The notes under the pieces are model-generated. The model saw only the letters and a list, made by a program, of their open reading frames with translations. It was not told the origin of the DNA and made no database searches. Positions 26,001 to 38,963 of a stretch of DNA of 64,000 bases are shown piece by piece. The position numbers and the translations under genes are program-made. This stretch comes from Talinum fruticosum. Taxonomy: Eukaryota > Streptophyta > Magnoliopsida > Caryophyllales > Talinaceae. The DNA lies in assembly GCA_021018815.1 (NCBI GenBank), contig JAITYX010000048.1, positions 496,001 to 560,000 on the forward strand, written 5' to 3'. Within the stretch, counting starts at the first letter, position 1; every line of letters starts with the position of its first letter.

Positions 26001-26281
26001 ATTTTCATCATACCCTTCCTCTTCTCCTACATTATTACTGAAAGACTCCTCTTCCCTATACCATACCCACAACTTATAAGATGTGTCAAATCCATATTGA
26101 AATAAGTGACCTTTTACCCCTTAGGGCTCAACCTTGATGAGTTAAAACACTGTAAACACACACAGAATATGGACTCTTCTCCAAATTTTGTTACATATTC
26201 GATGGTAGTCTCCAAAGAGTTGTTAACACTATCACGATATTCTACACTCTACTTATCGTTATAAACCCACACTCGATCCAT
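21641..26281 (-). mobile_element. CACTA transposon 'F', 5'-truncated, TNP2-coding
   Basis: The CACTA terminus at 21641 (and its duplicate at 22393) lies downstream of a minus-strand TNP2-type transposase pseudogene, so it is the element's 3' end. Subterminal repeats of TACTACGGTTC type follow each terminus. This terminus closely resembles the 3' terminus of CACTA D (reverse of 50480-50582): in both, the TIR is followed by a GGCGT..TGTATG..G.G landmark about 70 bases in. No 5' terminus or target duplication could be found right of 26281, so that end is lost or unrecognisable. Confidence 0.75.
23247..26281 (-). pseudogene. TNP2/TnpD-type CACTA transposase, decayed
   Basis: The minus strand encodes in order the parts of a plant CACTA transposase, broken by stops and frameshifts. 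There is a start at 26281 with MDRVWVYNDK (transposase-associated N-terminal domain), followed at once by a stop codon. Next is the TNP2 catalytic region, with 'LLSVLKDILPEYNVLP' and CPIGIGYRRYMHAP around 25660-25800 and LPRRPKVSSL and KKKKALNG around 24910-24990. Then a DUF4218-like segment (24177-24389: LIIIRAVMPKHVGQSITTLY, DVIVTLWQLVMYFPP). Last is a DUF4216-like segment (23247-23477: RCKWVNNNNGIRVDEMIF, QVFYVEDPTNDKWSIVF). The protein would cut and rejoin CACTA ends. It cannot be made intact here. Confidence 0.85.
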
Positions 26282-29200
26282 ACCTCAACCCTAAATACGA
26301 GAAGCAATTCACCTTATATAATTCCAAAAGTACGTACTTTCATCATATAATTCCAAAAGCAATTCACCAAACTAAAGTATTTTTTCCATGAGAGGATAAT
26401 ATATAAAAGAAGATTGTTGAAGGTGAAACCATTCAATACAATTAAATGATCGAGAAAAACGAACTCTCCAAGTCTTAACATATATCGAATAGTTTTTGTT
26501 TGAGATTATCTTTTTGAAATTAAAGTTGTTACTTTTATTTGACATTTTATGTTTACTATCAAGTAGATTAAATATAGATAATATATTTTACAACTATAGA
26601 TAAATTTCAATAAATTGTTATGTATGAAGTTGCTACTTTTATCATTATAGCCATTTTCAATTATTAACCAAGCTTAATTATATATATAATTGTAACATAT
26701 TTATTTTAATAATTTCTTAAAGTATACGTTGTACAACATCATTGTTTCATTCAATAATTTCTTAAGGTATATATTACGAACATCGTTTTATGCATAACAT
26801 GGGTCCAGATTAGTAAGCAAAAGAGCTAATTTGAGTACCCTTCTATTGTTAGCTTTTTGAGAATTAGTTTCTTTTTGGTCTCATAGCTTTTTAAAAATAA
26901 CTAATTTTATTACACACTTTTTCTAGAAATAACTAATACAACTATATATCAAATACAAATCATTAACAATATCAATTAGCAACTTATTGTCAAATAAGGC
27001 TATAAAACTGCATGCAATAAGTTACAAAGGCTATATTCCATTTACCTTTAACTTACAACCTTACAGTTTCTTATACTTCCTTACAACTAGCTAGTTACAA
27101 TTTTTTATAACTAACTTTACAAATATTGAATTATAGCAGTTTACAACTACTTACAGACTACTTATAACTTTGCTTACAATTACTTACAAGTTTGCTTACA
27201 ATTCCTTACAACTCTTTTCAACCTTATAACTCCTTACATCTAAATGGAATAGGGCTAAAAAGTCTACTTTAACTCATGATATTATTATATGCCATTATTT
27301 AACCTAGTTAGTGTATCTTATCTTAAAATTGAAAGTAAAACTAATGTTTTCTAGGAAGAAGGAAATATTGCATGACATAATTAAATATGTACAAACATCT
27401 GAATTAACATAAGCCATGAGGTATTAATGACGAGTATCGTGCATGATCGATAACACAAAGTTGATGCAAATTAACTGATCCAATGAAGGAGAACTACACA
27501 AGGTGACTACCAAGAAAAGAATTTTATGACATTGCCATCAATCAACTAAAATTTGACCGAAAGGGAAAGTCCATGATACTATATATTATCAAAAAGTATT
27601 CAAATTAACATAAGCTATGAGGTACCACCTTGTCATGTACAACAATTTCCATATGCACACAGTTGTGGATTTGAATACTGTGTTAAAAGTAATAATTTAT
27701 TTCAAATGATGTCATTTATTCAAAGTCTACATATATATTATAAAAAATAAAATGTATTATCAAGTTAGTTTTATATAAGTATTTCAATAAAATTTGTAAA
27801 TTTATATTTTGATAATATCACCGAGCAATATATAATGCTTGTGTTTTAAACGATACGAGTCTTAAATTTATTAATAATAATTTTATTTGAATATTATTTA
27901 TTGATTTCCTAAGCAACGACATCATCTTGTTCTTTCTTTTCTTATGTGTTACCTTTTATTTGTGTTTTGCTTGGACACAAAGTTTTCGTGTTGACAAGAA
28001 ATGAATTGACATCATGTTCTACCTTCGAAGATTAATGATTGGAATTTTTACAAAAATGGGAAAATACTTGGAAATTTCACTTTTTTTCATTTTGTTTTAT
28101 TTGCTTAAAAAGTTAGGGCAACTTATTTTTTTGAAGAATTACGATCCTTTATTAGTAATACTTTTCTAAGAAATGAATTAAATAATTAAAATAAGAAGGA
28201 ATTGATAAGAAAAATAATAATTTTTCATTTGACTAATTAACAAAATTAGGTTAAAAAGGAAAGGAAAATGGAGGAGAAGTTTCACATTTATTTTGATAAT
28301 AATTTATCCTGTTTAGGTATACATGGAGGGCATGCTTTTAGTGTGTCCCATGTGTGTGCCAAGCGTATGGCCCATCAATATAATATACTTAAGCTATGAT
28401 AATTATTGGATGAGGTACTATTTATCTGATGATTATCTCATTATCACCATCATAATAAAGTATGAAATAAATTGTCCGTCCAGATTTTTTTGGTAAAAAA
28501 TTGTTCATCTTGGTTAAATATGTACTCTTATTATTCGGACATTATCCTACAATATATATGGTTCAAATTTGACCTTATAATTTCTTGATAAGAAGATGGA
28601 TTAATGCTAAATGAAGAATTAAAATCATTGTAATAATTAATTCTTTCATTAATTTGCACCTTTCTAATTATTAAGTGATTCTTGTTGGTGGAGATTTTAG
28701 TATGTCATAATCTGATCTTCTTTTTAGTTCCCAAAAAAAAAAAAAATAATCATATAGCATATTATCCGATTATTTTCCTTTGTATAATAAGGAAATCACA
28801 AACCTCTCCACCAAAAATCCTAAATCAAGGAAAAGGTAGCCCGTCAAATATAATGGTTGGTGATAAAATCTATTTTTTTCCTGTTTTTCAAAGTTTTATT
28901 TAGCTAGGTTTTAAATTTTTTCTCCCCTTTAGTGTAGTTTCATCTCATCGTCTTAGTGCCATTTACTATAAATTTGGAGAGTGATTTACTCATGAAGGAC
29001 TTAACATATATTAGATCTGTTTGTTTTAATTATGAAATACATCAGTAATGGAATTTTATATGGTTTTACTATAACGATACTATTTCAAGTAGTGTAACCT
29101 ATTATGTCATGCATGTGTTTCTACGAAGTTATACTATAACTTGTCAATATTTCAGAAAGATGCAATAAATAATGAAGTTGATGGCAAACACTCTTTTTGT

Positions 29201-31152
29201 TTTATAATATCTATCACTTTAACTAATTTTTCGTTTCACAATATATGTTATTTAATGGTCTTATAATGACATAATTAATGACTAATATATCAAATTTGTT
29301 CTTATTAATTGTTTTTTTTTTAATTTTTTCGTTGACTTTCCTCATTTTATTGGAATAACTTAGTATTTTTAACACAGATTTTGTCATAAATTTTATATTT
29401 CCTTGATATTGTTGTCTCACATCCCTAATGATGTAACATAGAGAGATGGATGATTCATGAAATTACATTGAGCTCGACATATGTATAATGAAGACTGTTA
29501 TGAATAGATTTTTGGTTTTCCTTTTTAAAGAAAGGAGGGAGACACATAATTTTGACCCAATAAGATATTATGATTCATTCGGAAGCCATTTTTGCAAGTT
29601 GTGGTTCTGGTATTGACTTTGGCTAACCACCTCAGGGAAGAAAGTAGAGAAAATTTCATCCATAGTCAATACAAGAAAACCAACGAAAAGTGAAGAAACA
29701 ATTCAGTCGATGACAGACATACGTAACTCAACCGAGAGAGAGAGAGAAGTTATAATTATGATAAAAAAAAAAAAGGGGTCTTTTTGTTTATTGAATATTT
29801 ACTATTGGCTATAGGTAGCTATGAGAGGGAGGCGAGGAGAGGAGGGTGGTAGAGGAATCTTGTGCGCTGACCTTGGCTTGTACAAAATTCGACAAACTTG
29901 GTGATTGTATTTCTGCAACTCCCTAACCTCTTTACACAATGTTCGGCTTCTACCCCCACCTACTCGCCACCTTTCTTTTCTTACTTGTTCAAACATACCC
30001 TTCTCTTCATGCGCAAACCGTATATTATAAAATACATAATCCTATTTAATACTGTCGTATGAATATTCATAAAAAGATATATATATATATATATATATAT
30101 AACATTTAGAAGTATTTAATATGCTTTACCCTTTATACATGAGTCTGAATTTTTTTATTTGAGATTCGTTCAATAATGTCTTGAAAAAATTCTCTATCAT
30201 AAAAAAAAAATTTTTGGAAAGGATACAAACGGACCATGAGTTAGCTTTAAAGATCAATGGATAAGTTGTCCCAATCATTTAAAAAATCAAATAGATCATT
30301 TAGTCTACTGTTAATCCCTAAAAATTTGTACTGTGATCAAATTTGTAACAAATTGCTTTTTCATTTTCCTTAAGTTAACTTTCTTACTCAAATTATAAAT
30401 TACTAATTCAATATCAATTGGAATCTAAATAAAGAATGAACTTATTTGAGTAAAAATCAACTTAATCTGATTGAATTTAATTTGAAATAATATTGCAATG
30501 CCATTATGTTATTATTATTTAATCTAACCAATTTTTTCAATTTAATTCATAATAATATAATTTTAAATTTTAGATAAAATATTGAAGAAGCGTCTTATAT
30601 TATTATACATATTACTGTAACATGAATTGGCTAATAGTAAAATAATTTGTATATTAACTGTAACATGAATTAGCTAATAGTAAACTAATTTGAACGAAAC
30701 ATTTAGAAGTCTTGAGTTGCTTTCTGGATAAAGGTACCTGTATTAATGAAGAGAGAGAAAAAGCTTCTGGAAGAGAGAAGAAAAAGACTACAGATCGAGT
30801 GAGACCTCAAACTCGAACGAAGCGGCTCCCGCATATAAGTATCATGTTCCCACTTTTGCCCTTCTGACTTGGCCTCCGCCCTGGTCACCCAAACCGTGTC
30901 TCTTTTCTTTTTCTTTATTTTTTTCCACATATATAATAGTTTATTTTGCGAGGAATTTTCTATAAAAAAAATACTTGGTAAAAACTAATAAGTGGCGTGT
31001 CCTTCGACTCATATATTTCAAACGAGTCTTGAAGTCTTACCTAAGAGGCTGAGAGGGATTTTTAAATAAATGTTTAACCGTGTGTGCCAAAATTCTTTCA
31101 ATAAAAAGTAATTAATTTGGTCATCATAATTGATTATAGAATAAGTGTAGTA
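26282..31152. other. AT-rich intergenic DNA, no gene recognised
   Basis: Apart from the possible MITE at 27029-27256 and a (TA)n run at 30078-30101, nothing is recognisable. A 64-codon minus frame at 29802-29996 lies in locally GC-richer DNA but shows no domain or splice partners. Confidence 0.4.
27029..27256. mobile_element. Possible MITE (228 bp)
   Basis: Imperfect terminal inverted repeats, GGCTATATTCCATTTA at the left and TAAATGGAATAGGGCT at the right. The interior consists of repeated 'ttacaactacttaca'-like phrases. No clear target duplication, so the superfamily is not assigned. Confidence 0.4.
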
Positions 31153-32371
31153 TCATATATATATATAATATTAAAAGTTGGGTTTGAGCGATACAGGAGC
31201 GACACATAAGATGCTTATTTGGCGATACTGTTAATTGCAAAATTATATTATTTTTAAACAACTTTACTAATTTAGTAAAAATAACATTAATATTATACTT
31301 TTCCAATAATGATATACTAATTTCGTAATTAAATTTTACGATAAAAATTACATTAATATTATACTTCAATATTATACTATTTTAATAATATAATTTTTTT
31401 AAAATTATTCTAATATATAATTTATGTAACCGACTACATAACAAAAAAATGTTATAAATTTTTAGTTATGATATACTAATTTAGACATGAAATTTGATGA
31501 TAAAAAATACATTGATATTATACTTCAATATTTAAAAAATTAAATTATTTTAAAATAAATTAACTAACTTAGTAATGAAATTTGATGATAAAAATTACAA
31601 TAATATTATAATAATGTACTATTTTAAAACAATTAAAGTAGAGTATAAAATGTAATTTTTCAAATTCATTTCAATATGTAAGTTATGTAATCAACTATAT
31701 GATCAAAAAAATTTAAAAGAATAACTTTAAAATGATATAATTTAATAATAAAATTAGAGTTTATAATGTAATTTTTTCAAATTTATTTTGGTCGAAAATT
31801 TATCTAACCACCTACGTAATCCAAAAATATTAAAATGTTTCAATTGTGATATACTAATTTAGTGATAACATTTGATAATAATAAATTACATTATATTAAT
31901 ACTTATACATCAATATTATACTCAAATATGATTAATATAAATATTATTAGCATGGCTAATATAAATTATTACTTTTAAAATTATTATTAATATTTCCTTT
32001 CTTTAACTCTTGAATTTCTATACCTTCAATGGATGTATAAGTTACATGTTTTTAATGAGTTAAATGTTTTTATATTCAATTTATTGTGTAATTTATTAAT
32101 AGTAATACTTATTTACAATATCATTAATGCACCATAACTGATTTACTCCTACTAGTAATGGCTATCCCTATTTCCACACAATAAAGTAAATTATAAAAAA
32201 ATTAAAAGAAATATTTTTATATTAATTATTTAAAGATATGTATATGTACTTATGTTATTTTAACTTATTATTAATTTTTATTGGTATAAATTAATTAAAA
32301 ATTAAAAAATTAAAAAATAAATAATTATAAAAATAAAATTAATTAATACCTAGCAAGGGGTATAACCCTAG
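31153..32371 (+). mobile_element. Possible non-autonomous Helitron (1.2 kb)
   Basis: It starts with TC after an A (TCATATATATATATAATATT) and ends CTAG before a T, as Helitrons do. A short stem AGGG/CCCT lies just before the end (about 32356-32369). The head 'aaaagttgggtttgag' and 'gagcgacacataagatgc' are phrases common at plant Helitron 5' ends. The interior is very AT-rich with degenerate copies of a 'actaatttagtaatgaaatt' unit between 31260 and 31900. There is no target duplication by nature of the class. The hairpin is weak, so the call is tentative. Confidence 0.45.
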
Positions 32372-34440
32372 TTATATAAAAGTTTGGGCCAACTCCTATA
32401 CCATTTACCCTCTTTTTAATATTACAAATAATGAGGTAGTTTTTTTTATTATTAATATGGTAAATATGTTGCCCTATTTTACAATTATTGCAATATTGGA
32501 AAATGGTGTTATAATAGGGAAGGGAAACAAGTAAAATTTAATTTTACCAGGAATTCATACTGGCAACATGAAGTTTATTTGACATATTAGGAAAACTGTT
32601 ATTGCTTGATTCTCACTTTCTTTTTCTTTTTTTTTAATAATTCCAATTTTCACTTTCGAATTAAAGCTACGAAAAAAATAATAATATCATTCTTTGACAT
32701 ATATCCCTTATGCATACTTGACGGCACAAAATCTTTCATAAAACGAAAGATAATATATTTTTATCATCATTATATCAAATATGTAATCTTTTTTTTTCTT
32801 TTTTGACTAAATGTACTAGAATATAAAAATATTAATTTGGCCTGCAATATTTATCAATTTAAGAATTAGAAAAATAATTGAATCCTTCATACACTCCACA
32901 ATCATGCTTGGAGGAGCTAGCCATTATATGTACTATTAAACTTTACAAAACATACGTGTGTATTTACGTGTGAATTAATTTATTTATTAATATTGGAGTA
33001 GATTTCTCTGCTCCATATTCCAAAAAATAAAAACGAAAATAGAAATTTATGTAAATGCAGCTAGGCCAAATAATGCTGGCTCTTTGCTCAAAGTATTGAG
33101 AGTCCAATTTGCACTATATAGATAACAAAAATGGCTGTCATGATGAGTTGGTAGGAATTGCAAAATTTGTACTTTCCCCTCAATTATTATGGGGGATATA
33201 GGGATAGGCCTAGACACTAGGGCAATTCCACTCCTCATTACTGTAATTTCATTTTTTTTGAAAAAAAAATTATAATTATTAAAGTGTTGACTCATTAACC
33301 ATGCATTGGTTGTATTGATTGATCCTATGCAAAATTGTGGAACAAGTCACCCATGGTTTAACAAAATTATTAGTTTGAGGTAATGGTCAAATCATGTAGC
33401 TTGAGAAAGGGGCTTCTAAGAAGTTGCTAATAGTTCATACCCGTAAGTTTTTAAATTTTTATATATCCACCACTTGTTATATTTTAATTAATACAATATT
33501 AAGCATTTCGATTAGTATAGACTACAGATAAAGTACTAAATATATATCATGATAGTTTACTAATAAAATGTGATAATTTATGAAGAGAAAACAAATATAA
33601 CTTAGGCTTATACCGAGTGTATTGATATCGATGTGTCTTTTCGAGTTCTAATCGATAACTATTTTAAATTTATTAATAATTTTATTTAAGATGTAATTAT
33701 ATAGTACTTGCTTTTTAACTTGGTCAAGTTATTTGGAGTGAACACGATTTACTACTCAATGGATGTATGTGTACTAAATGAGCAAATTGAGATTAAAATT
33801 TTATTTTCTAAATGAGGAAAAGAAGTTAATTAAACGGATTGATTATATGATGACATCTCATTGCTGCATGCATGAAGGAGACTCGTGTTATTATACTTCT
33901 TTGTTAATTACGTATCATAAATTTAAGTAATTAGAAGTTAATTATTCATAAAAATAACATAGTTAATTTTCAAAATTGGGATAATTAAGTCTAAAAACGA
34001 TGCATGTTATAAGTTACATCCAATAATGATTTTCTTGATTTGACAAATCATGCAAAATCAGGCCTACCGAATCTGCAAAAAACTTTCTGGACAAGCAAAT
34101 GGATAAAACACCAATTAATTGTCAATTTAGCAAAAATCAAAATCAAAAGGAGGCCAAAGTCAAGGAGGAGGTAGCCATGTCATTGTCTCTTTTCAACCAA
34201 ATACATGGACTTCAATTAGAGTGCTCCTACTTATCCCAATTATATATACATTTTTTCCCAAATTAATAAAATTCATTAGAAAATTTCCACTTCTTTTCTT
34301 ATTTTTCTAAAATAATTTTTTACAGAAATAAGAAATAAAAAAATGAAAAATGAAAGTTCCAAAAGAGTTGTAAACCTCTCTTACATGTCCAAGTTGTGAA
34401 GGTGGAGGGTAGTTGTTGATTTGAATATTAGAGCCCCATG
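32372..34440. other. Upstream intergenic region of the kinase gene
   Basis: AT-rich. No exon, RNA gene or transposon end that I can support. The 82-codon minus frame at 33047-33295 has no domain. TATATATA at 34241-34248 is a possible TATA element about 200 bases before the CT-rich leader, but this spacing is long and TA runs are common here. Confidence 0.35.
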
Positions 34441-34545
34441 TCTTCTCCCTCTCTCCCCTTTTAAGTCCTCTCTCTCCCTCTTCTCTTTCTCAATTCTCAC
34501 CATCCTCTACCCTCCCTCATTTTCTCTCTCATCTTTCATGGAACC
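34441..34545 (+). promoter_or_regulatory. CT-rich 5' leader of the kinase gene
   Basis: About 100 bases of almost pure C and T ('ctctctccctcttctctttc') run up to the start codon. This is the usual look of a plant 5' UTR or core promoter pyrimidine patch. The transcription start is not visible from sequence. Confidence 0.5.
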
Positions 34546-34549
34546 ATGA
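34538..34549 (+). promoter_or_regulatory. Minimal upstream ORF (Met-Glu-Pro-stop) overlapping the kinase start
   Basis: ATGGAACCATGA: the upstream ATG at 34538 opens a three-codon frame whose TGA (34547-34549) overlaps the main ATG (34546-34548) as ATGA. If the transcript contains it, ribosomes ending here could restart on the overlapping ATG or be reduced in number. Confidence 0.5.
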
Positions 34550-36861
34550 GAAACTCAATTGAGAAACCCTACACATACTATCCAAAACACCAAAGTTTTG
34601 AACACAAAATGACAGTACTTTCCAACAACAACAACAACAACAACAAAAGCAACAACAAGAAGAAGTACTCATCATGGAGATCCTTCATGTCATGCTGCGG
34701 CTTAATAGAAGATCCTGAGATTCCCAAACCAAGGAAAGTGGATCCGATGTTTCAAAGAATCGGGTTCGCGGATCTAACCAACCTCAATTCACTCACCTTA
34801 TCAGAAGACCTATCCATTTCCCTAGCTGGGTCAAACCTCCATGTGTTTAACCTCGCCGAGCTCAGGCTCATCACCCAGAACTTCTCCTCTAATAACTTCC
34901 TTGGAGAGGGTGGGTTCGGCCCAGTTCATAAGGGGTTCATTGATGATAAGCTTCGACCCGGGTTGAAGGCCCAGCCGGTGGCTGTCAAGATCCTTGACCT
35001 CGATGGCACCCAAGGCCATCGCGAGTTTCTGGTATGTTGCTTGTTCGATCTTTATCTTTACATTATCTGTAGTCTCGACCAATTATATGTTAATATTTTG
35101 AAATCAGAGTTGATAAATAATTACACGTCGTTTTGATTTACTTTATGATTGATAATACTTTTTCTATAAGAAAAAAGGGTGGGAGATGGGTTGGAAAAGG
35201 TCAATATGGGGTGTAAAGGGTGGGTTGTATGAATGATTGGCAACTTTGTATGATTGCATAGATGGGGAATATTTCTTTTTCATGCTTCTTTTTTTTTTTT
35301 TTTGGGGTTTCTTGCTAACTTTTTGTGTCTCTTTTTGGGGTTTGAAAATGGTTTGTTGCAGGCTGAAGTAATAGTGCTTGGGCAGTTAAGGAATCCCCAT
35401 CTTGTGAAGTTGATAGGATATTGTTGCGAAGATGAACACAGGGTTCTCGTTTATGAATATATGCCAAGAGGAAGCCTTGAGAATCATCTCTTTAGAAGTA
35501 AGTTCACCTACCATTAATTCATCGTTAAGAAACCGTTGTGTATCTTAATATTATATTTATTTTCATCTTTAAATAAGTATTTTATTTTAATTTTTACATA
35601 AGTGAGTCAAAAGAATTTAAATTTTGGTAAAAATTATATTCAGCATTCCAAATAAAAATATAAAATATAGAAGATGGATTTGTTTTGATGATAAAGTTCG
35701 CATTATCATGTAATAAAATGTTGATTCTCCAATATCACGTTGAAATCATAAAATCATTTGAAAAATGAAGAAAAAGAAAGAATTCTAATATTTGAGATCC
35801 TAATTTACAGGATTTTCTGCATCACTTCCATGGTTAACCAGACTTAAGATTGCATTGGGAGCTGCGAAGGGTCTTGCGTTTCTACACGAACTAGACAAGC
35901 CCATCATTTATCGCGATTTTAAAGCTTCAAACATCTTATTGGACTCAGTAAGTACATAAAAGTCTTGAATTATTTTCTCTCAATAGTTTTCAAACATTTA
36001 TGAAATTATACAGTGAGGACGTTTGTGTAAAGCAATGTATAGCTAACACTTGAAATGTGCCATTTTACAGGACTTCAATCCTAAGTTATCCGATTTTGGC
36101 CTAGCAAAGGATGGCCCTGAGGGAGATGATACTCATGTTTCGACTCGAGTCATGGGTACCCAAGGCTATGCTGCTCCAGAATACATCATGACAGGTACAA
36201 ACTTTGCTCTTATTTTACATAGAATTCTTTCAAATTTCAATTCGACAATAAAGCATTGAACTAACTAGAATCAAATTCTTTGAATTCTTCTTTTGTAGGT
36301 CATTTGACTGCAGCAAGTGATGTATACAGTTTCGGAGTGGTTCTCTTAGAGCTCCTTACAGGAAGAAGATCAATGGACAAAACACGTCCTCCAAGGGAGC
36401 AAAACTTAGCAGACTGGGCCCGACCCCAACTACAAAGCCAGCGAAGACTGAGTCGTTTGATGGACCCAAGAATGGAGGGCCAATATTCAGAAACAGGGGC
36501 CCAAAAGGCCGCATTGTTAGCCTACCAGTGTTTGAGCCATAGGCCTAAGAGCCGGCCCACAATGAGTGTTGTTGTAAAGACCCTAGAGCCGTTATTGGAT
36601 CTAGTACATGACATCCCGTCGGGACCCTTTGTTTATACGGTTTCATCACCGGGTGATCAAAGTCCTGGAGTTAATAGGCTAGGTGAAGGGAGGAGAGAAA
36701 ATGGACATCACCACAACCAGGAACGTCCTCGTCGGAAAAGTGATATAAGCCGGTTGCGATCACCGAAACCAGCTAATACACCATCAGATCCAAACGTACC
36801 AAAGAACCTCAAAAATGGGTTCAATTCACCCGGCCACCACCATATGGGAAGAGGAGCCTAA
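34546..36861 (+). CDS. RIPK: Receptor-like cytoplasmic kinase, RLCK-VII, RIPK/PBL type (5 exons, 481 aa)
   Basis: Exons 34546-35031, 35362-35497, 35811-35947, 36071-36194 and 36299-36861 join in frame with GT-AG introns. The product is a Ser/Thr kinase of the RLCK-VII family, which relays signals from immune receptors at the plasma membrane. Visible landmarks: an Asn-rich stretch (residues 27-37), a Cys pair at 50-51 suited to acylation, the RIPK-type block [18 protein letters not shown] (84-101), Gly loop 120-125, Lys148, alphaC Glu164, the family's YRD variant of HRD with catalytic Asp243, DFG 261-263, and activation segment to APE (288-290). The long Ser/Pro/His-rich tail is typical. The closest family member I recognise is Arabidopsis RIPK; PBL13-like proteins are the alternative. 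All catalytic residues are intact. An alternative start is Met22 (34609). Confidence 0.93.
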
Positions 36862-37828
36862 ACCAACATGAAAGCACTTGGAAAAAAGTTTCACATATGT
36901 GTAAATAGAGGTTGCATAATGTCAAGTGTCTAGACGTCTAGGAAAAAACTCAAAAAAAAGGAAGATAGTACACGTACGTTTGTCTTTCTTTTTGATTCTT
37001 TCATTTGGATTTAATCAAGTTTTTTTTTTTTTTAATCTGAAATTTTCTTCACAAACTTGTAACTAGATCAAAGGAAGCATATGCCAATTTTACATATCAT
37101 AAATGTAATTTATACTTTTTTTAATTATTTTTCCCAAGGCGGGTGTTGCTTTCCTTCTGATGTTGAAATGATTGATGTTTGAGATGTGTGTCCACTAAAA
37201 TATATCCAACATGCTAACAAGAAAACATAGCAAGCCTCGCGTATTAGTTATTAGAATTAAAATTAATAAATGTATAATCCCTATGCCTAATTACGCTTAA
37301 ACTATCTTTAATTTTAATAATTTTCATAAAATCAAATTCTCTCAAAATTGATATCTTAGTTACACGAATATAAAATAATTTTTATCTAAATTTATTAAAA
37401 TTTCTGTTGAACAGATACATAAATGAGTGATGGTGGTTTACTATGATCATAAAATTTACTAAGTTATTAATTTAATAATAGTATACTCATATATTATAAT
37501 AACGATATATCACTATCTATATTAGTATATGTAAAATTTTTATAAGAAAAGTTGAAGGTGTCATGAGCAAAACTTTTAAAACGTTTTTGGGTGAAAGACA
37601 GAGTTCGAGGCTCTAATTTGTAGACTTAGTCTTAACACGGCTTAATTGTAGCAAGGTCTATGAATATGACAGAGGAGTTGGTCACTTTTAGAATAAATAT
37701 AAAATATGATTATCACTCATGTTTGGCAGCCAGTCAACTTTAATTTAGAGATCATTTATAAATTTCTAATTAATTAAAGGGATTTATATATCCTCTCTCT
37801 ATGTGCACTTCAATTATTAGCATAATAT
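36862..37828. other. 3' flank of the kinase gene, no gene recognised
   Basis: AT-rich downstream DNA that probably begins with the 3' UTR. No clear canonical AATAAA signal close to the stop; several near-matches exist. Confidence 0.4.
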
Positions 37829-37891
37829 AAATATATATATATATATATATATAAAAGCAAGTGTTGGATATGTTTTCTTGTTAAGATGCTA

Positions 37892-37971
<80 letters not shown>

Positions 37972-38010
37972 GCAAGTGTTGGATATGTTTTCTTGTTAAG
38001 ATGCTACCAT
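37829..38010 (+). repeat. Two (TA)n tracts with a 39-bp direct repeat
   Basis: (TA)n at 37829-37853 is followed by a 39-base unit (37857-37895, 'gcaagtgttggatatg...'). A longer (TA)n (37896-37968) follows and then the identical 39-base unit again (37972-38010). This is a local tandem duplication of [TA tract + unit] with TA expansion. Confidence 0.85.
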
Positions 38011-38459
38011 TTTTAGAACTATTTGACATTTTGGAGCTAATAATGAACCATAATTAACACTATTCTCAAGCAAAAATTAAGATTTGGGCAATTTCTAACA
38101 ACATAAAACAGAAGTTAAATATGGACAGTAACTGAGTCATAGATTTGATTCATTTGAACGGTTTGAACAGACCTCCTTTGGTGTCTGGACCCAATTGTTC
38201 CATGTATATGGGATCTATTATCTAGATTTAGCAATATGTTTTTTCTACAAATTTTAAAATGCTGTTGGAAGCATATACTTTCAAGAAAGACAAAGAAAAA
38301 TTAGGCTCACAAAATCCCTCATATTTTTCCGTTCATTCAACCATCTCAGTGACATATGACAAGAGCGAGATACTCCCAAGTGCATGTAAGATATTCTCGT
38401 GTTTTTCTTATTCTTTTTATTGCTTGGTTGCCTATTTTGCATGACCCGACCCACATATG

Positions 38460-38479
38460 AATAGGATTGAAGCCATTAC

Positions 38480-38517
<38 letters not shown>

Positions 38518-38563
38518 GAATTATTATTATTATTATTATTGCCCATTACAAATAGGATTGAAG
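38460..38563. repeat. Palindromic (AAT)n(TTA)n flanked by direct repeats
   Basis: About 12 AAT units (38480-38517) are followed by about 7 TTA units (38520-38540). The whole is bracketed by two copies of 'aataggattgaag' (38460-38472 and 38551-38563). Confidence 0.85.
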
Positions 38564-38738
38564 ACAAAATTTTGCCCTTAAATAGGCTTACTAGCTAATC
38601 TATTACGTTCTGGGCCGTAAGAATATGAAGCACTTGAAATATACATAATTATAAGAAAATTAAGTCAAAGAATCAAAAGTCATGATTCTTGCATGTGCCC
38701 AAAAAGTCTTCGTTATTGCGGGGCTTAGACCACGAAGA

Positions 38739-38963
38739 TTTTTTTTTTTTTTTTTTTGAATTGGTGCCTTAGGCGATTATCATTAATCAAGTGGAGGACA
38801 ATCGCGGCCTCCCCTACCCAACCAAATCTTAGTAACTCCCATGGTCAAAGTATGCCGCCACGTGGGCTGCCTTATTGCATTCTTTACTAGCAAAAACAAA
38901 TTGAATATTGGAAAAATAAACACTTAAATCAATACAGTATCTCTGATGAAAATGTGAACGTAC
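38739..38963 (-). pseudogene. LINE polyprotein, RNase H C-terminal end and poly(A)
   Basis: On the minus strand the frame reads RSHFHQRYCIDLSVYF, then NIQFVFASKECNKAAHVAAY, the conserved end of the plant LINE RNase H domain (the NKAAH motif). It stops near 38830 and is followed by a 3' tail and poly(A). The first codon is shared with the target duplication of CACTA D. Confidence 0.8.

Noticed and set aside
29091..29098. AAGTAGTG at 29088-29094 as the missing 5' end of CACTA F
   Set aside because: The flanking triplet (TAA) does not match AAG before 21641, and no subterminal repeats lie next to it.
34831..35082. Minus-strand 83-codon frame
   Set aside because: It is the antisense shadow of kinase exon 1.
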